Assembly: GCF_001039355.2 (NCBI RefSeq)
Contig: NW_019775634.1
Coordinates: forward strand, 62,001-126,000
DNA length: 64,000 nt
Origin: Lingula anatina
Lineage: Eukaryota > Brachiopoda > Lingulata > Lingulida > Lingulidae
Direction: 5' to 3'
Of this stretch, positions 51,652-63,352 are shown piece after piece. Each line of letters begins with the position of its first letter. Positions within the stretch are counted from its first letter, which is position 1. The notes beneath the pieces were generated by a model that ran no database searches, had not been told where the DNA came from, and was given only the letters and a program-made list of their open reading frames with translations. The position numbers and the translations under genes were made by a program.

Positions 51652-52253
51652 TGAGCTTCCTGGGTTTAACTTTCTTTTGTGGATTCAATTTCTGTATGTT
51701 TAGTGTAAGGTATATGAAGGGCTTAAGAATTGTTGTCTCTCATCGAAGAGCTTCAAAGTGCTGTTTCAAAGTAGTTTTTTATTGCTTTGTATTCAAGAAT
51801 ACCTTGCAACCCACAGGTAAATAGAGAGAAGTGGAGGAGGGGAGACAAGGTTTGACAAGTTTTAAATGCCTTAAATTGCTACATAAAATTACTTTTAACT
51901 ATAGTCGAGTCCCAAGATAAGTTAACTATAAGGGTTGCCCATTGTGGCGAACAGGTTGGTCGGCCACTCCTCTGTAGAGGTGTATAGATGAAGAAATTAG
52001 GGCAAGCATGCTTTTTATTTAAGATTGATAAAACTTTCATGCATTTGCAAGCCACATGTTTACGCTATGAGTGAGTATATAGTACTACAGAGATGTGTAT
52101 GATAATGGAAAGAATGTGGATATTTTCTTTGGCATTATTGACTTTGTTTTACGAAATTCTACACTTCACAAGATGCTTCTTATGGTGCCAAGGTAAACTT
52201 CTGTCTGTTTGCTTCATAACATTACGGAGTTACTGTTCTCTCCCTAAGATACT

Positions 52254-52685
52254 ATGGAAGTTCCCATTTCAAGGAGAAATTTGATTCGTTTTATCTCTTT
52301 GTTGTTGGTGGTTTTGGTACTGAGCAAATATGGCAATGCAGGGAAGGTACTGCAACATGCGAGGAATGTTCCTACAAGGAGGTTGCCCTACCATGCTTTT
52401 GCTTGCGAAGGTTCCGTCCTCCACCTTGACTGCAGTGGTGACGGGGGTGTCATCCGGGTGATGCGCGCCACCTATGGCAGGTTATCATTGGCAATATGCA
52501 ATGATCGCACTGTTGCCAATGGTAGGGATTGGAATACAATATGCATGTCACGGCGATCAAGGAAAAAAGTCCGCCATCTTTGTCAGAGCAAAACTTTCTG
52601 CACTATACCGGCTAGTAATGAAGTGTTTGGGGATGCCTGTCCTGGGACTCCAAAATATGTTCAGGTTGAATACAGGTGCAGATGA
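52254..52685 (+). CDS. Secreted SUEL/RBL-type lectin, latrophilin (Cirl)-like
   Basis: 143 residues. Residues about 8-29 form a signal peptide: a basic start, a hydrophobic ISLLLVVLVL core, and probable cleavage after NA29. Residues 47-142 are one complete galactose/rhamnose-binding lectin domain with eight cysteines (51, 60, 82, 97, 110, 116, 129, 142), the number forming four disulfides in this family. The YGR motif is at 74-76. The usual DPC motif reads DAC (127-129), inside FGDACPGTPKY. The ICND...W...CMS pattern is closest to invertebrate latrophilin rather than egg lectins. A stop follows one residue after the last Cys. An in-frame TAA at 52245 and an acceptor-like tract ending 52248 support this start as the first codon of a coding exon. 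It may be a complete single-domain secreted lectin. Alternatively it is the first coding exon of a larger protein, but the only donor before the stop (ACAG|GTGCAG at 52676) is weak and would cost the last Cys. The nearest poly(A)-like signal is ATTAAA at 52966. Confidence 0.85.
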   Translation: MEVPISRRNLIRFISLLLVVLVLSKYGNAGKVLQHARNVPTRRLPYHAFACEGSVLHLDCSGDGGVIRVMRATYGRLSLAICNDRTVANGRDWNTICMSRRSRKKVRHLCQSKTFCTIPASNEVFGDACPGTPKYVQVEYRCR

Positions 52686-53947
52686 TGGGCATATAAGACT
52701 TGATGGACGTCTGACATGGTCCTAAAAACATATTTGATTGGAAAACACCTGTTTAAAATGTTTTTCTGACCTCTACCATAGAAGGATCGAGGTCGTGTTT
52801 TCATTTGTGGTGATATGTTTGTGGACAAGGTATCACAAAATGTACTTCACAAATTTCGAGGAAATTCTCAGGAGAAATAGTTATTTGGGAGGGAAGGAAG
52901 CGATTACAATTTTAAGTGAATCTGGCCATCCTATTTTTGAAAAAATGTCCAACTTTATTATAATTATTAAAATTTACATTTTACCTTGACAGAAGTCTGC
53001 GTCCCTGCTTTTGTTGGCATCAATTAGGAAAGGTAACCAATTGGAAAATACGATAATGATATCAATCAGCTGAAACATTGTAAATATTGTTTATCTTTTG
53101 ACAATTTGTTATATGGTACATGCTGTTTGAGAAAATGCGTATGTTGAAGAGAAATGTTGGACTAGATAGTCTTGCATTGTTCTTGGGGCAGACCTGATGA
53201 GGACAAACTTATTTTTTTGGACCGTACAGAAAGCAGCTCAATATAACACAATTTTGGAGCAGCTGCCTAGGATGAAGAGGTGCACTTTTCTGGGCAAAGA
53301 ATTCAGATGAGAACTAATTGGTTTAATTATGTACCATTGGGATTGGATTGAATACATCATCAGTATTAGCTGGGGCACTTACAGGATCCATTTTGAACTA
53401 TTACATAAAGAATTTGAATTGTTGAATGTCTATATCTTTTTTTACATATAAGATTGATAAAAAAATTTCAACTGTTCTAAAAAATTTCCTACCTAAACAT
53501 TGTAGATCCTTACTAAAGATAGTCGGAAAAGAACCAGTGACATTTCCAAATTGTTAATTGGTTTCATATGGCAACAGATAAATTGCGTAGTGCTATTTTC
53601 ATATTTATAATTTATGTAATCAAAAAGCATATGTCACATCATACCACAGTATCTTTAATGATGACCATTGAGATGGACATCGGCTGTCTGGAAGAACAGT
53701 GTTTTTTCACAAATATATCAACTTATTTTAAGAAAAAACACCTCATTCCTGAGAATGCATAGAGTTCTCAATATGCAGATGCAGTGTGATAGAAGGCAGC
53801 TTTCTTTGGTGTAAGAATATCTTTGACAATGATGCATAATAGAATGTTATAATAATTAGTATATGTTTACTAATAATAATAAATATGAGAAGATTGAACA
53901 AAATGCCTTCATTATGATGAGATGAACACTGAATGCATGTACAAACC

Positions 53948-54115
53948 CAGGGGCGGATCCAGAGATATTTTCTGACAGTCTTCCAAATTATCTTTGTTAA
54001 TCCATTCTCCATTTCTGACCGTCTTCCAACAGAAAAAATAAGATACCTGTTAATGTAAACTTGAAAATCTGACCGTCTTCCGAAAGACCCAGAAGACGGC
54101 TTCAATCCGCCCCTG
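53948..54115. mobile_element. Short TIR element, copy 3 (5-bp TSD AAACC)
   Basis: A 168-bp copy with intact ends CAGGGGCGGATCC and CCGCCCCTG, flanked by perfect AAACC repeats (53943-53947, 54116-54120). The central palindrome is slightly altered (CTTCCGAAAGAC). Minus-strand open frames over it are repeat-derived. Confidence 0.92.
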
Positions 54116-54585
54116 AAACCAACCATCCTATTGTAAATTGAAAAGTTGCATGATGGTGATCAAAAACGTTTGCAAGTACAACTTAAATCTATGGGTCTAA
54201 GGAACTTGGGGTTGCTTGGTAATACTGATCCCATGGAATCTGAATTTTTTTTATCTTAAACTACATTTTATATTTAATAAAATACTTATTAGTTTTAAAC
54301 AGTATTGGTTGATCAAAACATTTGTAAATAATATGAAATAAAATATTTGAAAGTAAAGCCTGGTAAATTGAAATATGTGTATTTTATGAGTCAGTGTGAG
54401 TGATTAATTTTGGAGAAAAAAGTTTTGGTATAAGTGAGATGCTTGAAAATGATAAGCAGTTATACAGTAGTCTTTTCTTGAGGTGCTTCCGTTGCTCCTC
54501 TTGCCTATAGTTTTGGTGTTGTAGCAATTGTTTTTTTGCTTCTTTTTTGCTGATAATTTCTGAAGGCACTTTTCCATAGAAAGTC

Positions 54586-54620
54586 AGAGAGAGAGAGAGA
54601 GAGGGGGGGGGGGGGAGAGA
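54586..54620. repeat. (GA)n with G run
   Basis: A GA tract interrupted by a 13-base G run. Confidence 0.9.
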
Positions 54621-55685
54621 AGATAATGTAGAAAGAGAGCAGAGTAGAACAGAGAAAGTTTAAAAAGATCTGGATTAAAATATAGGTGTTGAACAAAGGG
54701 CAGGCTGACATACTCGTAATTGGCAATGTTTGTAAATTGAATTCTGGATACAGGTCCAATTTCGCTGTTAAACTTTAGGCTGCACAGGAAGAGATCTCAA
54801 CCAATTATTGCCATTGTTCACAGTGCAGTTCTTGATAACTATTTACCACCTGTGACGTGCAAATCCCCCCTGGATACAGAAATATATGGTGACACTATGA
54901 TTGTGTGTAAATTTGATTTAATCCATTCAGTTCAATTTAAAATTGCGTGCTGGAATCAAGCAAATAAACAGCATCACAAGTGATTAGTGGATTTTTTTAA
55001 TAATACCAGCTGAGACTAATTCAATTGTTGCATCAGTTTAACAACTTATGTTGAAAGGTTAGGCCTGATTAGATAGCGGCCTTGAATTAAACTTAATTGT
55101 TAACCTTAGGGCACCAGTGACTGACGTCAAAAAATTAGGATATTTTGAAGTAACAGGTGGAATAGCCCCAAGTTCTTTCCTGGTATTTTAAACTGCCATG
55201 CTTGAATTTAATTGCAATGGCAATAACATGTTTTGCCTAAGTATTTCTCAGGATGTGTTTTTGCTAAAAAAAAAATGTTATGCAATTAAAGTGGTATTCA
55301 TGTGTTTTTCAACTCTTCGTTCTTTCATGTATTTAATTCTTTCTACCTGTTTATTTGTTCATTCATTTGTCCACCTTACGCATGGAAATTCCCAATACAA
55401 TACAAAAAATAAATAAATGAATAAATAAATAAAGATAATATTAGCAATTGTCAAGAAAGAATATTTTTAGTATGTTGAAAGTTAGCTAAAAGAAATTGAG
55501 TTTAAGTAGGATCTGTTTTGAGTTATAAGATGTTGATATGTTTCTACAAGTACATTTGAGTGGTCAGTGCCTCAAAACAACAGAAAATAGTTAATTTTTT
55601 GTTTAAATATATTGTCTATAAGCTTATATAGCCTGTGCTATGCTAACATAAAGACAGTAAAAAATTGTCTCTTTGGTTTGTTCAG

Positions 55686-55774
55686 TTGTTCGTGGGGGAC
55701 AGACTGGTTGGTGTAAGACGTACACACTTTGAGGAACAAATTACAGAAACTCTGAAACATATGATGCTACACAG
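55686..55774 (+). CDS. Candidate 89-nt exon, possible PDZ-domain piece
   Basis: A strong acceptor (CTCTTTGGTTTGTTCAG) and a near-consensus donor (ACACAG|GTAAGT) bound an 89-base segment with a single open frame: LFVGDRLVGVRRTHFEEQ, then ITETLKHMMLH, leaving two bases. Read after exon 26258 (frame 3) it gives ...GNALM-LFVGDRLVGV-, which resembles the strand before and through the GDxLxxV turn of PDZ domains. A helix-like EEQITETLKHMM follows where PDZ helix B would be. The family call is pattern-based and unverified, since the carboxylate-binding GLGF loop is not seen. The splice-site quality is the best in the window. Confidence 0.5.
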
Positions 55775-55908
55775 GTAAGTTGTTTCTTCTCACCTGTTTC
55801 CCTGCTTATGTTTATTTTTATTGATTAAGAAAGCTGTTATGGCATAAGTGGGGAGATGATAGGAGGGGGTAGCAATATTGTTTATGGTAGGTGAAGAAGG
55901 GGGTGGGA

Positions 55909-55935
55909 GAGAGAAAGAGAGAGAGAGAGAGAGAG
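55909..55935. repeat. (GA)n microsatellite
   Basis: A short GA dinucleotide tract within G-rich sequence. Confidence 0.9.
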
Positions 55936-56689
55936 TATGGCACTAGGGCTAGAGAGTTTGTCCTGATCACTGGGTAGTCTGTTTTATAATAGTCCTAAGA
56001 CAGTGCAGCACTTAGATGTAAGACCACAAATGCTTGCCAGGACTGAACACACGGTTCAGCTTCACTTTGTTACAACAAACGGGGTAAATGTACTGAAGAT
56101 GATAAGCAGAGATGTTTAGATGTTGTTGAGTGTTTTCCCCTTGATTGTAACAAATCTGTTTCAAAATGTAGCAAACTAGACTTTAGAACAAGTGTTAGCT
56201 TACTATACCCAAGAACAGTGGCAATTTAAAGTTGTTTTTTGAGCAATGTTTTGTTTTCTTTTGTTCAAAATGAAATAACATTTGAAGCACTTGATTTTGG
56301 TATTTGGCTTGTGTATCACATTTAAAAAAGTGATCAAGACAAAAATTGCAGAAACCAGAATGTTAGTTTGGTATAAGTTTTGTAAAGAGAATGATGATCC
56401 ATCTAGACATTCCTCCCAGCCTCTGCTGAGAACAAATAAAATATTCTGGCAATGTTCTCTGAATCAGCTGCTGTGATTCACAGCCAGGCATTTATCTTTG
56501 GTTTTAACTCACTTTTGTTGAATGCAAAGTGCATCATAGATTTTGGGCTAGTTCCAGTGAACACCTACTGCTGACTCAGGATGGCATGACCTCCCACAAT
56601 GGAGGAGGCTGTGTTTTCCAAGTGTTGGTTGGTTTGTGGACAAGATATCTCAAAAACTTTTGTTTAATTGATGAAGATAGTTGGTCTAA

Positions 56690-56864
56690 CAAGGTTTTCT
56701 AGTGATATTGGATGGTGTGGCAAGGTTTTCTGGTGATATCGGATGGTGTGGCAAGGTTTTCTGGTGGTATTGGATGGTGGGGCAAGGTTTTCTGGTGGTA
56801 TTGGATGGTGGGGCAAGGTTTTCTGTTGGTATTGGATGGTGTGCAAGGTTTTCTGGTGATGTTG
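56690..56864. repeat. 31-bp minisatellite, about 5.7 units
   Basis: Units start at 56690, 56721, 56752, 56783, 56814 and 56844, each opening CAAGGTTTTCTRGTGRTAT and closing GGATGGTGKGG. The fifth unit is one base short, which shifts the frame. Open frames on both strands here come from the repeat. Confidence 0.95.
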
Positions 56865-58024
56865 TTATTTAATAGTCCTCTAGGTTGTCTGGTGAAGTGT
56901 CTTAACTGTTCAGGTGGCCTGTACACACGGTATTACGATTAATGCTAGTTACGGTAGTGGCTCAATCTTTTCAATGGGGAAATTTTTGAATTTTACAGAT
57001 ACTGTATTTTTAAGTCATAATTTGAGAAAATAGGAGCATTCCTGTTGAGTGCTTACAACAAAATTGAAAAGCAGACTACCTAATAGTTCTATTCTATCCA
57101 TTTAAAGCACCACAAATGCTATGAAAATATAATTTTTNAGACAAAAACTCCTAACTGTCTTTACGTACATGTTTTGCATAAAAGATTAATCTTTAGTGTT
57201 CACTGACTGAATTTGATTGCATTTACGCAAATGTCATTTTACCAATGACGTCATTATAGTGATTTTGGAATGAAAATTGCAAAATGTTTTTTTTTTTTTT
57301 TTTCAAATTTCTCCTTTACCTGAGCACCCAACAACACCATTGTAACACCAATTTAATGACACCATTGAGTACTTTAAAACCCTGCCAGCAATTTTTCGTA
57401 AAAGCCCTTTATTGTTAAAAAGACGAAATAGTGCCTTTGTTCAATGAATCATTGTAATTATGGGCTCATAACTCCTTGACAATTATATTAAAACCAAAAT
57501 GACAGCACAGAATTGAAGCCCATACATTTGTCATCACCTATGCCAATTTTCATGATAAAGTCTTGTTCAGAGATGAAGTTACGCCCCATTCCGATTGCTA
57601 TCTTACCTTAAGATAGAAGCTGTTTTAAAAATTGATAAACACGCTGAGTTGCTTATCCTTATGTTCAGCAACCATAAATTTGAACAACAAAATTTCATAT
57701 TTTGGAGGAGATTTTTATAATCAAAATGTTTTAGAAGCAAAATGTAATATGCATGAAAATCCTCATTTTCGTTATTTTGATAATAAACCCTGTCAGTAAC
57801 CTAAGAGATATTTACTACAAAACATGATTTCAACAGTAGTTTGAATAAATTATTTTAAAAAATGATGGATTTCAGGGAGAGAAGGGTTGAAAATTTCGCT
57901 TCTTTCAATAAGTGTATTTTCACATCCTTGATGAGCATGTACTAATACCAGCAACCTTGAGGGAAAAGTTTAGTTGACAACATATTTTACTTTCAAATCC
58001 TGAAAAAAAGTTACATGCTTCTTC

Positions 58025-58218
58025 AAACAAACACACACAAATGCACACGCACACGCACACCCACACACATTAAATTAGTACATAAATAAATTTACTCGTG
58101 AACACTTATAAGCACAAACATACTTATTTACAATTATTCTCAAACTTGTGGGCATATATACATGCATGTATAGTCGGTCACACATGCATAAACATGCACA
58201 CACATGCACGCACACACA
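58025..58218. repeat. Scattered CA-rich tracts
   Basis: Two clusters of (CA)n with ACGCAC and ATGCAC variants, at 58028-58070 and 58178-58218. Confidence 0.85.
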
Positions 58219-58799
58219 AATGCACAGACATACAAAAAGGCTAGATATACTGAGTAAAAATGTGAATTTTGTATCAATCATGATCTAAAGGCATTCAGTT
58301 TAAGAAGACAAATTTTATAACAAGACAGTGTTACACATGCATAGATATGAAGACTCCTTGTTTGCCCTCAAAACAGACATTTATTTATAGATAAATGGTT
58401 AGATTTCATAAATTTCCGTCTCGTACCTGACACAGTTGGCAAGAAATATAATGCATACACCACAAAATGATTTGAAAATACCTTTTTTTAAACGTGTGTG
58501 GGATGCTTGGCAGTGATTCAGATTCACATGTATTGCAGAGTTAACTTCTGTACTGCGTATACAGACATGAATATTGAAGACCTGGTTTAAGTCATTGCTA
58601 AAAATTAACTTGTTTAATCATTAAAAAGATGTAGGGCTTGTAGAATGTATTTTTGATGATTGAATTGCCCTCACCTACACTTTTCCCACATCACTCATTC
58701 TTACACACTGCCTTTTTTTTCAGTTTGTAAAAATTTAGGATATTTATTTTATTTTATTTTATTTTTATTTACTTTATTTTATTTATTGTCATCTTGCAG

Positions 58800-58914
58800 C
58801 TCATTTTAGATATGGTCCGGTTCTGGTTGCCTTTGAATTTGCCACTGCTCTCACCCTGGTACTGATAATAGTAGATGCATTTGGCTGTGAAGACACTCCA
58901 GATTTCCATGATTG
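58800..58914 (+). CDS. Candidate alternative terminal exon (weak)
   Basis: After an acceptor at the end of a T/A-rich tract (GTCATCTTGCAG), frame 3 reads HFRYGPVLVAFEFATAL, then TLVLIIVDAFGCEDTPDFHD and stops. That is a plausible short hydrophobic (membrane-like) C-terminus. It does not join in phase to the 55686 exon, which would read two more codons and stop. It may belong to another transcript or be chance. Confidence 0.15.
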
Positions 58915-60334
58915 ATATGCATAGTTAGGAGAGCTCTGTACATAATGTTAGAAGAGTGTGCCAGATGCTTGTAATGAATACCTCAATGTGGTGAAACAGG
59001 AGAAGCTTTTGTTTGTAGAAGTTATCAGATTTCGGATTAAAAAATTGAAGTAGTCTACACTGACAAATACGAACGTTATGATATGGGGTATACATTTTCG
59101 TAGTCTGAAAAGTTTTTTTAAAGTGAAAGATGCTCATGCCAAGAAGTACTAAAACAAAAAGAGCAGGTGATTTTTTTTCATATCTTATTATAGAAAGTTT
59201 CATTTTCCACTGCACATGCTCTATCGTTTGGAATTCGTACAATGGTAGGATATCTGTAGTAGCTACTGGAAGTGAATGCTAGTTGCAAGTGATACACGGA
59301 TTAAGTCTTTTGTAAGACAAAGTTAAATTTAAAGTTTTTATACGACTGAATCTTTGCAACTGATTCCTCAGTTAGAGGTGATTTAATAGATGTCCTCAGA
59401 ATTAAATCAGTCAAATTGAGTCAGTGAATCACGTGTGCACGTGTTTATACAATTTGTTAAAAAACATGTTTTCTACTATCTTCCAAGTCATTAAACTTGT
59501 GGGTGTGTCCTGAGAATTATAGCGGTTGAATTGAATGTGCGCATGTTTAAATGCCCCCCTAAATAGTATGTAAAAATATCTTTGCTAGTTTCTTCTCAGC
59601 CATTGACCCGTTGGGTGTGTCCCCATTATTAGATCAGTAAATTCGGTGAACTACTCATAGATCAGCATAAACACATCCATGACATGTGTGAGTGTTACTC
59701 GGATGTGGTTGCAATTGTCTGTCTTCGTGATGCAATTTGTTCACACTATACTTAGACTTGGCAATACTGTTGTTTCTCCTGGACCATTTATCTCAGTGAG
59801 TGAAAAACTTGTCTTGGTGATTTGACAAAAAAAAAAAAAGAATTGGAAATGCACTGATTAATAGGGTGCGTGGGGTGGGGCAATTTGTGCAAAATTAACT
59901 CAAAGCTTTTAGATAATCTCCATTTAGCAAATTTCAAATTTAACTTGACCACGGTGGGGATGCTTACTAATATGATAGTGATGCAGTCCAGGGACATGCA
60001 GGATATAATTTAATCGGAGTCCCCTTTTTTTCAAATCATGTATCATGAACTGCATGTTCAAAACCCGGTCCAGCTTAAATCAGAAAAAAAATCCAGCTGA
60101 CATTACCAGATGGAATATTGTCATATATATTGAGATATAAGAGTGCATATGACCTGGATTTTTCCCATCGTTTTGCCCTTTGCATCATTGACTAAACCAT
60201 AATAAAACATGATTATTTTGTATTTCTAAACAAACTTTTATATAAGCTGAACAACTGACACACGTTCTAAACACTCAAGTCATAATATCACATTCTGTGA
60301 GATCTTTTGATGCCATTTTGTTTATTTCTTGTTC

Positions 60335-60457
60335 AGGTCCGTAGCCAGGGGGGTTCAGGGAGGTTCGAAAGAACAACACTTTTTGCTGGGAAAAGGTCCG
60401 CTGTGGGTAAAATTTGGTCTAGGTACGTGAAGATTTGAAATTGCTGGCTATGGGCCT
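60335..60457. mobile_element. Small inverted-repeat element, 123 bp
   Basis: The left end AGGTCCGTAGCCAG and right end CTGGCTATGGGCCT are inverted repeats matching at 12 of 14 positions. The interior is non-coding. No clear target duplication is visible, so the exact ends are uncertain. Confidence 0.5.
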
Positions 60458-63277
60458 AAAGTTTGACACATGTCTATACTTAAAAAGTCTGTACAGAAAT
60501 GGGTTACTTAAACTATAATAATTATTGTAGGTGCATTCTTTAGTTAGGAATATATGTATAATAATATTTATTATTTAATAATATCATTGATATAACCATT
60601 TTATGGTCTACATTTAGCTCACTTGCAGCCATGTTGGCCATGCCTTGTTTTAGCTATAATTGATGACGTTACCTCACATTGCTGCTTTTAAAATGCAGTT
60701 TACAGTAGTTGGTATTGTGTGCAAGGGAGTTGCGAGGTTGTGCAAATACCTGACACGACTGTCGGGCTTAGCGGTGATTGCTCTGGGTGTGAAGACTTCT
60801 GAATCATCATCAAATTGCATTAAATGAAGTGAGCTCACATGGAGCAGAAGTAGAGGAAATTAGACCATGTTAAGTTGCCACTTTCCGTGGGTAATTGTGG
60901 ACTTCAATAAGACTCGCAGCGGGAGCAGAAAGGCGTGTGCAGGAGGGGCTTGGGAAGGGGGGGGAGAGATTTCCATTGAAAATCTTTGACTGATTTAGTA
61001 CATGAAATGTTCACTGCACGATGTTAGATGAGAGGGAGGCAGAGGTACAGGGGATATCTTACCATGCTGCCATGAAAATTACTATAGTTAGAGGGAATTG
61101 CATGAGGGTCCAATCTAGTTTGGTAAAAAGGAGATTGTGGTGGTGTAGCCCAGTCCAAGTTTCATCAATTTGAAACTCTACTTTCCATATCAAAACTAAC
61201 ATCAGTTTCTGTTCAGTAGAATTAGAATATTAATTCTGTTCCACAAATGTTAAGTTATGGCTATATTGTTTTCCATTGATGGTCACCGAGTTTGCTTGAA
61301 CTACAGGTATATGTACTACAGGTTTGTCTCTGATTAATTGCTGTAAAAAGCCAAAACTCCCCATCTTTATGTGAACACCAGCTTTCTAATTCATTCTTTT
61401 TGTGAAGCTTGTCCCGCAGTAACTCCATCCAACTCCTAAGTTTATATCGCCCTCTGCACCCAGGAGTATATTACATGAACTCTCAGTTTGTTTATTTTCT
61501 CATAAATAGATACCTGTTAGAATGATCATTATCAATCTCAAATATTCTTGGGCGAGCTCAGTTCCTTCCCATTGTTATTAAGTGATTATTTCATTCAAGT
61601 AGTTTTTTATTGTGCCTTTCATTCTTGTGGGAATTACCATCATCCTTTTGATGATAAAACTTGTACTAAAGATTTATACTTGTTTTATTGCCTGACGAGG
61701 TCAGTGACACATTAAGACAACTCTTTCTGCCTTTTTTTTCGTTCTAAATGAAATTAATATTTCAGAAAGATGATATATTGTGCCCTTGATATAAAACTCC
61801 TGGGGGTTTCTGCCCTTGTTAGAGCAAATCAGAATGATCATGTTACTTGTAAATAGGAAAATCATTGAGAAGGTTTTGTTTAAAGGCACTTAGAATTTGT
61901 GAAAATGGATATTTCAATATACCCTTTGTTTTTGTGCAAAACTTTTCAGGGGTTTGGTTTCACAAATACAATGGGGTGTCAGATTTGGTACAGTACACAC
62001 AGTTGCTTAAATCCATTTTTTTAAAAAGATTTTGAATAATTAGATATAAATAAATAAATACTTTAATTTGGACATGATTGTATTATAATGTGTCTTCTGC
62101 TACGTCAGCAGTGTTTATTTCAAACCTCATGGCTGTCAGTATAACAGTTTTTTTCATTATGTTAACTTATCAATTGGGGTTGATTCAACAGTTATATTGA
62201 ATTATCTCAACCTACAGGGCATTGTTTTTGTGCAAGCCGGTGGGTGGTTTCAATAGTTTCAACTGTCTCATAGGTACTGAAGCTTAAAAAATGAGATGAA
62301 GTGGCTATCATAGTAGATGCAGATAATGTTTGTAGAACAATGTATTAATGGCTAAGATAATAACCCCCAGGTAGAATCTATGTTTTCATTGCTTTCCTAT
62401 AATTAAGTGTGTAATATCATTTTCCTTTCTTTTTTTCTTTTCTTTATTTCAAGTTAAAATTAAGAAGCTTGTAAAGACTCCTGTTGAAAATATAAAGTTA
62501 CACTAATGATATTAACAAGTGCCATGTAAAAAATAAGGTAACAATTAAAGTGACAGACAGACTTACAAGAAACAATTAAATTTGAAAAAATTGGAAAAGA
62601 AGATGAACACACACAAAGACACTTATATGAAACAAAAGAAGAGGCAAAGGCAGGCAAATAAAGAAACAAACAAAAACACTCCTATATAATAGGTTCAGGT
62701 AATACAATGTAGTAGGTTCAGGTTTTTGTGAAAACATACATTTATCACTGCTGACATTTCATTTATTTTCTTTCCATGTTTTTTTTTTTTTGTTCTTTTA
62801 TGTGCTGTTGGTATAGTAATTTCATTGCATGTTATGATGCACTTATGTTTTACTATTAATCCCATAAGACCATGCATTCCATCGATCTGGGTGCGTCCAC
62901 GTACGCACGATAGTACAAGCCGACTATTGGTCCCTTTCTAAGAACAAGGTGAAGCATTCATTCATTACGTTATTTGAATTGCGATATATCATGTTTACGA
63001 TAGTCATTAGCATGCCCTTAGTGTAGAAAAATCGACCAATGAGAATTGATCATGGCTGTTAATTTCCGCCTAGGGAGTAAAGGTGCGTGTTTCTAGTTTG
63101 TTGACATATTTCTTATCTAAGGTAAAGTTCTGTATGAACAAGTTCATGCGCACCTCATTGCTACATGACAATCCTCTGCACATTTGGCTTATACTAGATA
63201 TTAATTTTGTTTAATAGCCTTTTACCGACTTTATGGTTGACAGTGATACTCATGCTTTCCATTCTTGTTATCTGCAG

Positions 63278-63352
63278 ATCATGGAAGAGCCCTGATTTGA
63301 CCATCTTCCATTGCTGTGATTGTGTGGACATCATGAATATGCAATTCTACTG
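63278..63352 (+). CDS. Candidate terminal exon after 55686
   Basis: A good acceptor (CCATTCTTGTTATCTGCAG) is followed by a frame that takes one base to complete the Arg codon left by exon 55686. It then reads SWKSPDLTIFHCCDCVDIMN and four more residues to a TGA at 63350-63352. SPDLTIFHC could be the last strand of the proposed PDZ-like fold. A poly(A)-like AATAAA lies near 63766. Because a terminal exon always reaches some stop, phase agreement here is weak evidence. Confidence 0.35.

Larger units (their letters stand above)
50072..52248. other. Non-coding stretch upstream of the lectin gene
   Basis: No convincing gene. It holds a 39-base T run and a long CT tract. Upstream of the lectin start, GTATATAGTA near 52075 is a weak TATA-like sequence. 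The segment just before the start (TTACTGTTCTCTCCCTAAG, ending 52248) looks like a splice acceptor, so a 5' untranslated exon may lie further upstream. Confidence 0.45.
52686..55685. other. Non-coding stretch after the lectin gene
   Basis: No further lectin, olfactomedin, GAIN or seven-helix latrophilin sequence is visible. It contains one copy of the 5-bp-TSD element and a GA/G tract. An 83-codon frame at 52738-52989 has no recognisable features and lies where the lectin 3' untranslated region would be. Confidence 0.55.
55775..63277. other. Non-coding stretch, probable intron
   Basis: It holds a GA tract, the 31-bp minisatellite, CA-rich sequence near 58 kb, an inverted-repeat element at 60.3 kb and an alternative terminal-exon candidate at 58800. 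There is one unresolved base at 57138. Nothing else coding is supported. Confidence 0.5.

Noticed and set aside
53743-54126. 127-codon minus-strand frame
   Set aside because: Much of it lies on the 168-bp transposon at 53948, and its residues match the element, not a protein family.
56664-56942. Repetitive open frames on both strands
   Set aside because: They are translations of the 31-bp minisatellite; the one-base-short fifth unit would break any real repeat protein.
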